Positions 57,456 to 64,000 of a DNA stretch of 64,000 nucleotides are shown here, in pieces. How positions within the stretch are numbered: the first letter of the stretch is position 1; each line of letters begins with the position of its first letter. Source of the DNA: Aestuariimicrobium kwangyangense DSM 21549 (GTDB taxonomy: Bacteria > Actinomycetota > Actinomycetes > Propionibacteriales > Propionibacteriaceae); contig NZ_ATXE01000003.1 in the NCBI RefSeq assembly GCF_000421525.1, positions 62,001-126,000 on the forward strand. The letters run 5' to 3'. The notes under the pieces are model-generated. The model was given only the letters and a program-made list of their open reading frames with translations. It searched no databases and was not told the DNA's origin. Both the position numbers and the translations under genes were made by a program.

Positions 57456-59528
57456 ATGCCCCACCCCCAGACAGCGGCCCATGACCTCGTCGAGACCCTG
57501 CACGGCCACCGGATCGCCGATCCCTACAGGTGGCTGGAGGACCCGGACTCCACCGCGACCCAGCAGTGGGTCGAGGCGCAGCGTGACTGGTGTGAGGAGG
57601 TCTTCGCGGGGATCCCCGAGCGGGCCCACTTCAGCGACCTGATGCGCTCGATCGTCGTCCGGGAACGACGCGGGACACCCGACCGGCAGTCCGGCTGGTA
57701 CCTGCGCAGCACCAACGACGGTGGCCAGCCCCAGGACTCCGTGGTCGCCAGTCGTGACCTCGACGAGGTGCTCGGCGGCGCGGCGCCCGTGCTGCTCGAC
57801 CCCAGCACCTGGTCGGAGGACGGCACCACCTCGCTGGGCACCGTGTCGGTCAGCCCCAACGGCCAGCTGGCGGCCTACACGGTCAGCGTCGCCGGATCTG
57901 ACTGGACGAGCATCCGGGTGCTCGACCTGCACACCCGCACGCTGCGCGACGACGAGGTGACGGGCAAGTTCGCCCGTCCTGACTGGTTGCCCGATTCGTC
58001 GGGGTACCTGTGGTTCGACCACCCCGGTTCCGGGGACGCCACCGGAACAGAGACCAAGACCATGGGTGAGGCCGTGCTGAAGCGCCACCTGCTCGACGGT
58101 TCAGATGACTTGGAGCTGTGGCGGGCGGGTGACCCCGACCTGCACGCCTGGTCCCAGGTGCTGCGCGCCCCCGGCCAGCGACATGCCTGGCTCACGGTGA
58201 CCACGATGCTGGGCACCGAGCGGCTCAGCGACATCCTGGTGGCCCCTGTCGATGGCGCCGGAGTCGGTGAGCTGCGAGCCCTGTTCGGCAACCGATCGGC
58301 CTGGCGCCAACCCATCGGTGTCGACGGGGACGACTTGCTCGTGCTCACGTCCGATTCCTCGCCCATGGGCCGGATCGACCGGGTCGACCTGTCCACGGGG
58401 CGCTCGCGCACGCTGGTGCCCGAGGGGGAGTGGCCGATCGAGGAGGTGGCCTTCAGCCGGGCACACCTGGTCGTCCACACGCTGGAGGACGCGCAACCGG
58501 TGCTTCGTCGCCACGACCTGACCGGAGCCGATCTCGGACGAGTACCGCTGTCGGGCGGCCAGTTGATGGCGCTGTCGGCCGAACGTGACTCCGACGAGGT
58601 GCTGCTCGGGTTCTCGTCGGTCAACTCGCCGCGCACCAGCCACCTGCTCGATGCCGCCAGCGGACGGGTCACCGACCTGCCGGGGGTGGCGGGCTCGTCC
58701 GAGCCCCTGCAGGTGCGCACCGAGCGCAGAGGGGCGACCAGTACCGATGGCACCGAGGTGCCCTACTTCCTGATCAGCCGCGCTGACCTGGGTTTCGACC
58801 AGACCCGCCCCACGCTGCAGTACGGCTACGGCGGCTTCCACATCCCGATCCTGGCCGATCACCGGCCGGGTTGGGAGGGGTGGCTGCGCGCCGGCGGTGT
58901 GCTGGTGATCTGCAACCTGCGCGGCGGCTCCGAGTACGGCACGGCTTGGTATGACGCCGGCCGCAAGCAGCACAAACAGCGGGTGTTCGATGACTTCATC
59001 GCCGTCGCGGAGCACCTGATCTCCACGGGTGTGACGACGGCCGGGCAACTGGCCAACTACGGTCGCTCGAACGGGGGATTGCTGGTGGGTGCCACGCTGA
59101 CCCAGCGCCCTGACCTCTGGGCGGCCAGCATTCCCCAGGTCGGTGTGCTCGACCTGCTGAGGTTCCACACCTTCACGGTCGGCAAGGGGTGGACCTCGGA
59201 CTACGGCAACCCCGACCTGCCCGAGGACTTCGAAGTGGCGCTGGCCTACTCGCCGCTGCACAACGTGCGCCCCGGCGCCCAGTACCCGGCCACCCTGGTG
59301 GTGACGGGAGACCACGACGATCGGGTCGTGCCGGCCCACAGCCACAAGTTCACGGCGACCCTGCAGGCTGCCCAGGGCGGGCACGCGCCCATCGTCAGCC
59401 GGATCGAGACGGCCACGGGCCACGGGCCGGGCAAACCGCTCGGGATGGTGGCGGACGAATGGGCCGACGTGCTCGCCTGGGCGGCGCACTTCACAGGGCT
59501 GTCGGTGCCGGGCGCCCACGTAGACTGA
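57456..59528 (+). CDS. Prolyl oligopeptidase family serine peptidase
   Basis: A 690-aa S9A-type peptidase, cytosolic (no signal peptide), which cuts short peptides after proline. An N-terminal seven-bladed propeller (about residues 70-400) guards the C-terminal alpha/beta hydrolase. The triad is Ser538 in NYGRSNGGLL, Asp621 in GDHDDRVVP and His656 in TGHGPGKP. TAGGCT ends 6 nt before the ATG. Together with the Opp transporter it could process imported peptides. Confidence 0.95.
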   Translation: MPHPQTAAHDLVETLHGHRIADPYRWLEDPDSTATQQWVEAQRDWCEEVFAGIPERAHFSDLMRSIVVRERRGTPDRQSGWYLRSTNDGGQPQDSVVASRDLDEVLGGAAPVLLDPSTWSEDGTTSLGTVSVSPNGQLAAYTVSVAGSDWTSIRVLDLHTRTLRDDEVTGKFARPDWLPDSSGYLWFDHPGSGDATGTETKTMGEAVLKRHLLDGSDDLELWRAGDPDLHAWSQVLRAPGQRHAWLTVTTMLGTERLSDILVAPVDGAGVGELRALFGNRSAWRQPIGVDGDDLLVLTSDSSPMGRIDRVDLSTGRSRTLVPEGEWPIEEVAFSRAHLVVHTLEDAQPVLRRHDLTGADLGRVPLSGGQLMALSAERDSDEVLLGFSSVNSPRTSHLLDAASGRVTDLPGVAGSSEPLQVRTERRGATSTDGTEVPYFLISRADLGFDQTRPTLQYGYGGFHIPILADHRPGWEGWLRAGGVLVICNLRGGSEYGTAWYDAGRKQHKQRVFDDFIAVAEHLISTGVTTAGQLANYGRSNGGLLVGATLTQRPDLWAASIPQVGVLDLLRFHTFTVGKGWTSDYGNPDLPEDFEVALAYSPLHNVRPGAQYPATLVVTGDHDDRVVPAHSHKFTATLQAAQGGHAPIVSRIETATGHGPGKPLGMVADEWADVLAWAAHFTGLSVPGAHVD

Positions 59529-59532
59529 GGGG

Positions 59533-59910
59533 GTGAGCAACATGCCGATCTCGTCGAAGTACCGCAGCCAGGCCCACCTGCCCGTGAGCGATGGTGAACG
59601 CGAAGATCTCGTGCGCCGACTGAACGAGTCGTACTCGGCCGGTGACATCGACGTGGACGACTACCAGCCACTGCTCGACAGGGTGTTCGCCGCCCGAACC
59701 CTGGGGGAACTGCTGCCGGTGGTCGAGCGACTGCCGGTGAAGCAGACCTACAACTCGCCAGCCATCGTCGCGCAGGGGACGTCCGGCCCGCCCCCGGGGG
59801 AGTTGACCCCCACCCGCCCGGCGCTGCGGGCAGGTATGGCCGTGATGATCGGTGGCGGGATCGCCGCCCTGGCCCTGGTGCTCGCGATCCTGGCCGTGCT
59901 CATCTTCTGA
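59533..59910 (+). CDS. DUF1707 protein with C-terminal membrane helix
   Basis: A 125-aa protein. Residues about 12-65 match DUF1707 (HLPVSDGEREDLVRRLNESYSAGDIDVDDYQPLLDRVFAARTLGELLPVVERLP), a small actinobacterial domain of unknown role often joined to membrane helices; the last 28 residues (AVMIGGGIAALALVLAILAVLIF) are one membrane segment. The GTG at 59533 has TAGACT ending 6 nt upstream, overlapping the end of the peptidase gene. Confidence 0.85.
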   Translation: MSNMPISSKYRSQAHLPVSDGEREDLVRRLNESYSAGDIDVDDYQPLLDRVFAARTLGELLPVVERLPVKQTYNSPAIVAQGTSGPPPGELTPTRPALRAGMAVMIGGGIAALALVLAILAVLIF

Positions 59911-59928
59911 GCAGCGTCGTCAGGCGAC

Positions 59929-60213
59929 TCACTCGACGAAGACGCCGATCACAGGATCCCAGGAGCGCACGCTGACCTCGGTGACGAGGCCCTCGCGCTG
60001 GAAGGGGTCATCGGCGAGCAGCGCGGTTGCCTCGTCGGTGTCGTCGATGCGCAACAGCAGAAGCGCACCCTCGGGGCTGTCGTTGAGCGGGCCGGAGGCG
60101 GCAAGGGTGCCCTGGTCGGCGAGCCCTCGCAGGAAGGCGCGGTGCTCCGGCCGCACCTCGGCCAAGGCGTCGGGAGCGTTGAGGTAGGTGTAGGTCACCA
60201 CGGAGAAAGCCAT
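59929..60213 (-). CDS. YciI family protein
   Basis: A 94-aa ferredoxin-like dimeric protein of the YciI group. The conserved His is in RPEHRAFLRGLADQGTLAASGPLND and the Asp in ADDPFQREGLV. No firm activity is known for most members. TAGGGT ends 7 nt before the ATG at 60213. It is convergent with the DUF1707 gene. Confidence 0.9.
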   Translation of the reverse strand: MAFSVVTYTYLNAPDALAEVRPEHRAFLRGLADQGTLAASGPLNDSPEGALLLLRIDDTDEATALLADDPFQREGLVTEVSVRSWDPVIGVFVE

Positions 60214-60369
60214 GGCTCCGACCCTAGCGGGCGCGGCGGGGATGTCGTCCTGGACCCGAATTCGCCGAATGCCCATTCAAGCGTCGTCCGGGGAGCGTGA
60301 TGGGGCTGGAATCCGGCCCTCCCGACTGGAATCATGGGTGCAAGCAAGGGGGCAGAAAAGGGGAGCGCC

Positions 60370-61803
60370 GTGACCGAACCGCGTGGTGGCTGGCCGCCGC
60401 CCCCTCCGGGGTCGTGGGTGCCGCCCTCGAGCTCGTCCGACGTGCCCGGTGTGTACTCCCAACCCGGCCAGCAGCCACGCTCGGGCCAGCCCGGACAGCC
60501 TGATCAGTACGGGCAGCCGGGTCAGTACGGGCAGCCGGGCCAGTACGGACACCAGTCACCGGGCCAGTACGGGCAGCCGGGCCAGTACCCCGCCCAGGGC
60601 CAGTACCCCACCCAGGGCCAGTACTCCTCCCCACAGGGCCAGTACGGGCAGTACCCCCCGCCCAACCCTTACTCGGGGCCACAGCAGGCCCCGCAGCAAC
60701 CCCAGTTCTGGTCGGACCTGTACCCCACGGCCCCCTACCTGCCGTCACGGCAGGCGGGCGGCGGGCGTCCCGGTCGTGGCACGTCCGCGGGCGCGATCGT
60801 CATCAACACGCTCGCAGTGGTGCTGGTGGTGTCGTTCGCGGTGGTCGGGTGGTCGTGGCTGAAGCGTGACCTGGCCACCTCCTTCGGGCCCGTGACGGTG
60901 CAGACCCCGCAGGGCCCGGCGACCCAGCCGCCGCCCACCACCGCCCCGCCCAGCGGTGCCCCCACCACACCCGGCTCCAGCCCCACGCGGACGACCAGCG
61001 TCGTCCCCTCGGGTCAGGGCACCACGAAGCCGACCACCGCGCCGCGGACGACGAACTCGCCGCCCCCGGGGGTGCCGAGGGTCGACTGGGGGCCGCTCCC
61101 GGGATCGACCAGGACGGGCTCCGACTGGGTCACGGTGCAGCGCAATCGGCTGTACTCCCAGAAGATCGCCACCGCCGCCTGCCCTCGGCTTCCCGACCCG
61201 ATCCCCTCCGGGGCCGCCTACCGTACCTTGGTCGGAGGACTGGTCGACTGCGAGTACAAGCGTTGGCTGCCGGCGCTGACCGCGATCGGCGTCACGTACT
61301 CCAAACCCAGGGTGGTCTTCTTCAGCGGTTCCGCCACCTCTGAGTGCGGCAGTGTCACGGCCCAGGAGGTTTCGTTCTACTGCCCGTCGCGAACCCGGCC
61401 GACCATCTACGTGCACACCAACCTGAGTCAGCAGTCCAACCAGTGGTGGCGCCTGCGGTTGCCCGAGACGATCAGCCACGAGTTCTTCCACCACGTGCAG
61501 GCGTCTGCGGGCATCCTGCAGTCGGAGTACATGCTGGTCCAGGGGGGCATGGACGACGACGAGGGCACTCGCCGGATCGAGCTGCAGACGTTGTGCATCA
61601 CCTCGAGGATCCTCTCCACCACGCCCGCCTGGGGGTTCACCAGCCGCGACTACTCCCTGATGGTGCGCTGGTTCCGACAGGGCGAGCAGGACTCGGACCA
61701 CGGTGACGCGGAGTCGAACGACTACTGGGGCCGACGCGGGTTCTCGATGGTGAACGTGGGCGGCTGCAACACCTGGACGGTGCCGGCGGCCAAGGTCTCC
61801 TGA
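60370..61803 (+). CDS. Membrane-anchored neutral zinc metallopeptidase, Gln/Tyr-rich
   Basis: A 477-aa protein in three parts. Residues 1 to about 125 are a low-complexity cytosolic tail built from GQYGQPGQY-like units; a membrane helix follows ([22 protein letters not shown]); then a Thr/Pro/Ser-rich stalk of ~90 residues and a C-terminal extracellular domain of the neutral zinc metallopeptidase (YpfJ-like) type with HEFFHH at 370-375 (His370, Glu371, His374). The GTG at 60370 has AGGGGAG close upstream; an ATG twelve codons earlier lacks one. Four Cys in the domain could form disulfides. Substrate unknown. Confidence 0.85.
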   Translation: MTEPRGGWPPPPPGSWVPPSSSSDVPGVYSQPGQQPRSGQPGQPDQYGQPGQYGQPGQYGHQSPGQYGQPGQYPAQGQYPTQGQYSSPQGQYGQYPPPNPYSGPQQAPQQPQFWSDLYPTAPYLPSRQAGGGRPGRGTSAGAIVINTLAVVLVVSFAVVGWSWLKRDLATSFGPVTVQTPQGPATQPPPTTAPPSGAPTTPGSSPTRTTSVVPSGQGTTKPTTAPRTTNSPPPGVPRVDWGPLPGSTRTGSDWVTVQRNRLYSQKIATAACPRLPDPIPSGAAYRTLVGGLVDCEYKRWLPALTAIGVTYSKPRVVFFSGSATSECGSVTAQEVSFYCPSRTRPTIYVHTNLSQQSNQWWRLRLPETISHEFFHHVQASAGILQSEYMLVQGGMDDDEGTRRIELQTLCITSRILSTTPAWGFTSRDYSLMVRWFRQGEQDSDHGDAESNDYWGRRGFSMVNVGGCNTWTVPAAKVS

Positions 61804-61827
61804 CACCGCCTGACTAGGCTGGTGCCC

Positions 61828-62778
61828 ATGACTCTTGCCATGCGCCCGCTCGGATCAGGTCCCCAGGTCAGCATCGTCGGCCTGGGAGGCAACAACTTCG
61901 GACGACCCGGCTCGGCCACCGCCGACCGCGCCGGCACCGACGCCGTCATCGGCGCGGCCATCGACGAGGGGATCACCCTGATCGACACGGCCGACATCTA
62001 CAACGACGGACGATCCGAGGAACTGATCGGTCAGGTGCTCACGCCGACTCGTCGGGCGCAGGTGGTCGTGGCGACCAAGTTCGGCCACCAGCACGCCACC
62101 GCGCCGGGGGCCGACGGATGGGGGGCCAAGGGTGCCGCTGACTACATCAACCGGGCCGTGGATGCCTCGCTGTCCCGGCTGGGAATCGATGCCATCGACC
62201 TGTACCAGATCCACACCCCCGACCCCGAGACACCCATCGTCGAGACACTGACCGCGCTCGACGGTCTGGTCAAGGCAGGCAAGGTGCGAGCCATCGGCCA
62301 CTCGCAGTTCACCGCCGAGCAGGTGCTCGAGGCCGACCGGGTCGCCAAGGAGCACGGGCTGACCGCTTTCGTCAGCGCGCAGAACCAGTACTCCCTGATG
62401 GAGCGCGACCTGGAGGCAGCCGACCTGCCCGCCATGCGCCAGGTCGGTCTGGGTCTGCTGCCCTTCTTCCCGCTGGCCAGCGGTCTGCTCACCGGCAAGT
62501 ACCGTCGGGACCACGTGCCCACCGGTGTCCGTCTCGAGCAGCGCCCCGAGCGACTCGAGGGGGTCGACTGGGACCAGCTCGAGGACTTCCGGCTGCTGTG
62601 CGAGCGGGCCGATGTGCCCATGGTGCAGGCGGCCATCGGGTGGCTGATCGCCCAGCCGGGGGTGAGCTCGGTGATCGCGGGGGCCACTCGTCCCGAACAG
62701 GTGCGGGCGAACGCCGCAGCGGGCCGTCGAGCCCTCGAACCCGAGTTCCTGGCACAGGTCGACGCGCTCTTCCGCTGA
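61828..62778 (+). CDS. Aldo/keto reductase
   Basis: A 316-aa NADPH-dependent aldo/keto reductase with the TIM-barrel fold. The tetrad is visible: Asp and Tyr in LIDTADIYNDGRSEELIG, Lys in VVVATKFGHQH and His in IDLYQIHTPDP. The cofactor-binding C-terminal block GVSSVIAGATRPEQVRANAAA is intact. The natural substrate is not predictable. TAGGCT ends 7 nt before the ATG at 61828, which rules against the GTG two codons earlier. Confidence 0.95.
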   Translation: MTLAMRPLGSGPQVSIVGLGGNNFGRPGSATADRAGTDAVIGAAIDEGITLIDTADIYNDGRSEELIGQVLTPTRRAQVVVATKFGHQHATAPGADGWGAKGAADYINRAVDASLSRLGIDAIDLYQIHTPDPETPIVETLTALDGLVKAGKVRAIGHSQFTAEQVLEADRVAKEHGLTAFVSAQNQYSLMERDLEAADLPAMRQVGLGLLPFFPLASGLLTGKYRRDHVPTGVRLEQRPERLEGVDWDQLEDFRLLCERADVPMVQAAIGWLIAQPGVSSVIAGATRPEQVRANAAAGRRALEPEFLAQVDALFR

Positions 62779-62827
62779 CGGCGTCCGAGGGGCGGGGTTC
62801 GGGGAGCGGGTTCGGGGGTCGTCCGAT

Positions 62828-62857
62828 TTGGGTCGTACCCGGCCCCCGGCGTAGAGT
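62828..62857 (+). promoter_or_regulatory. Probable infA promoter
   Basis: TTGGGT (62828-62833) and TAGAGT (62852-62857) are 18 nt apart, about 93 nt before infA. It would restart the alpha-operon genes after the accessory block. Confidence 0.6.
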
Positions 62858-62950
62858 GGGGCGTCGGTCAACTGTGGCCGGAATGGTCATGCCCCCACGG
62901 GGGTACTCCCGTGCCCTCATCCCGAGGACACACCAACCGATTAGGACGCA

Positions 62951-63172
62951 ATGGCGAAGAAAGAAGGAGCCCTCGAACTCGAGGGAACCGTGGTCGAAGC
63001 CCTGCCCAACGCGATGTTCCGCGTTGAGCTGGCGAACGGGCACAGGGTCCTCGCGACCATCAGTGGCAAGATGCGGCAGCACTACATCCGCATCCTTCCC
63101 TCTGACCGGGTCGTGGTGGAGCTCTCTCCTTATGATCTGACCCGCGGCCGTATCGTCTTCCGCCACAGGTGA
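62951..63172 (+). CDS. infA: Translation initiation factor IF-1
   Basis: The 73-aa OB-fold factor that blocks the A site during initiation. It begins [42 protein letters not shown] and ends RGRIVFRHR, complete. TTAGGA lies before the ATG. rpmJ follows after 37 nt, as in most actinobacteria. Confidence 0.98.
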   Translation: MAKKEGALELEGTVVEALPNAMFRVELANGHRVLATISGKMRQHYIRILPSDRVVVELSPYDLTRGRIVFRHR

Positions 63173-63209
63173 TCAACCCAACCCATCAGTTCGATCAGAA
63201 AGTAGCTCG

Positions 63210-63323
63210 ATGAAGGTTCAGCCGAGCGTCAAGAAGATCTGTGACAAGTGCAAGGTCATCCGCCGGCACGGTCGCGTGATGGTGATCTGCGAGAACCCGC
63301 GTCACAAGCAGCGCCAGGGCTGA
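63210..63323 (+). CDS. rpmJ: 50S ribosomal protein L36
   Basis: A 37-aa protein, [20 protein letters not shown] then [17 protein letters not shown]. The CxxC, third Cys and His form the zinc ribbon of the C+ (zinc-binding) type. AGAAAG is the nearest ribosome-site-like string. Too short for usual gene finders but certain by sequence. Confidence 0.96.
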   Translation: MKVQPSVKKICDKCKVIRRHGRVMVICENPRHKQRQG

Positions 63324-63626
63324 GCCCCGGCCGGTGCGTGAGCGGGCCGCAGGCTCGCCCTCCACGGATCAACATCTGACACAACTCAACACCCAAACGT
63401 GCACGCACGGCCGGAGGAACACTCCGGTCCCACCCCCGGACGAAGGCCGGGGCCCCCATCGTCAGCACAGTCCGACGATGCACCCACCCGGGCGACCAAC
63501 CCGGGCACGGGCGACCAGGGGACGCGGCACGCAGACACCTTCGCGGCCAGACCAAACCGCACTCCACACACAACCCTGCGGGAAACAGGGGGAGTCGGGG
63601 CCGAGACCACCTAAGGAACTGCCACC
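63324..63626 (+). promoter_or_regulatory. rpmJ-rpsM intergenic region
   Basis: A 303-bp gap, much longer than the usual spacing of these genes. It contains short hairpins, CCGGAG/CTCCGG at 63411-63427 and CCCTG/CAGGG near 63564-63580, and a repeat of GGGCGACCA (near 63488 and 63508). No clear -35/-10 pair was found. It ends with TAAGGA before rpsM. Confidence 0.4.
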
Positions 63627-64000
63627 ATGGCACGTTTGATTGGCGTCGACCTCCCGCGCGAGAAGCGCCTCGAGGTCGCACTGACCTACATCTTCGGCGT
63701 GGGACGCACTCGCGCCCTGGAGACCCTGAAGGCCACCGGAATCAGCGGTGACCTGCGAGTCCACGAGCTCACAGACGAGCACCTGGTTGCTCTTCGTGAC
63801 CACATTGAGGCCAACTACGAGGTTGAGGGTGACCTTCGCCGCGAGGTGGCTGCCGACATTCGCCGCAAGATCGAGATCGGCAACTACCAGGGCCGTCGTC
63901 ACCGCGCCGGTCTGCCCGTCCGCGGTCAGCGCACCCGGACGAATGCCCGCACCCGCAAGGGCAAGAAGAAGACCGTCGCCGGGAAGAAGAAGGTTCGCTG
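63627..64000 (+). CDS. rpsM: 30S ribosomal protein S13 (stop codon cut off)
   Basis: S13 lies in the 30S head and bridges to the 50S subunit. The visible 124 codons, from [31 protein letters not shown] to [26 protein letters not shown], reach the normal family length; the window ends on TG, presumably the first two bases of a TGA stop. TAAGGAACT precedes the ATG. rpsK, rpsD, rpoA and rplQ would be expected beyond the edge. Confidence 0.96.
   Translation, partial: MARLIGVDLPREKRLEVALTYIFGVGRTRALETLKATGISGDLRVHELTDEHLVALRDHIEANYEVEGDLRREVAADIRRKIEIGNYQGRRHRAGLPVRGQRTRTNARTRKGKKKTVAGKKKVR

Overview
The window is a 64-kb piece of a high-GC actinobacterial chromosome. Ribosomal protein order, Walker and HIGH motifs, an S14 of the zinc-binding short type, GTG/TTG starts and many leaderless genes all fit Actinobacteria. 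The gene mix (pntAB, a GlnRS beside GluRS, Opp with a fused OppDF, MSMEG-like sugar ABC genes without an ATPase) is most like the Propionibacteriaceae; that family placement is inference.

The backbone is the str-S10-spc-alpha ribosomal supercluster, all on the + strand but broken into blocks: fusA-tuf (8-3497), rpsJ to rpsQ (17860-23265), rplN to rplO (34051-38376), secY-adk-map (53465-56203) and infA-rpmJ-rpsM (62951-64000, the last running off the end). The first three breaks are marked by strong terminators, and most restarted blocks have a recognisable promoter and a 90-250 nt leader. Between them lie accessory blocks. Block 1 (3.5-17.4 kb): LacI regulator, DUF2252 kinase-like protein, nucleotidyltransferase, gltX, AI-2E-type permease, glnS, a DnaQ-like exonuclease with a cNMP/CBS/DUF294 protein, the potassium transporter kup and a ThuA protein. 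Block 2 (23.3-33.8 kb): a decayed ISL3 transposase, a fragment of a second araC gene, a frameshifted secreted S1 protease, a small lipoprotein, then an intact AraC regulator divergent from an alpha-galactosidase / DUF5107-TPR / mutarotase operon. Block 3 (38.4-53.0 kb): a sugar ABC transporter (binding protein and two permeases), a HAD phosphatase, pntAB transhydrogenase and a complete oligopeptide (Opp) transporter. Block 4 (56.2-62.8 kb): GNAT protein, prolyl oligopeptidase, DUF1707 protein, YciI protein, Gln/Tyr-rich zinc metallopeptidase and aldo/keto reductase.

Functionally the window joins translation and protein export (ribosomal proteins, EF-G, EF-Tu, IF-1, SecY, Met-aminopeptidase, two tRNA synthetases) with carbohydrate and peptide uptake and breakdown (alpha-galactosidase operon, sugar ABC, Opp, prolyl oligopeptidase), potassium uptake and NADPH supply. 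The two regulatory styles differ sharply: ribosomal genes use Shine-Dalgarno sites and structured leaders, while at least fourteen accessory genes have a TANNNT-like box exactly 6-7 nt before the start codon, as expected for leaderless mRNAs.

The features I find most worth following are: a ~168-bp duplicated araC 3' end that brackets the low-GC protease/lipoprotein module; the 1156-aa DUF5107-TPR protein of unknown function in the alpha-galactosidase operon; the kup / cNMP-CBS-DUF294 / exonuclease gene set; a 30-bp perfect hairpin before kup; and three tandem 17-bp repeats in the secY leader. No tRNA, rRNA or CRISPR array was seen.
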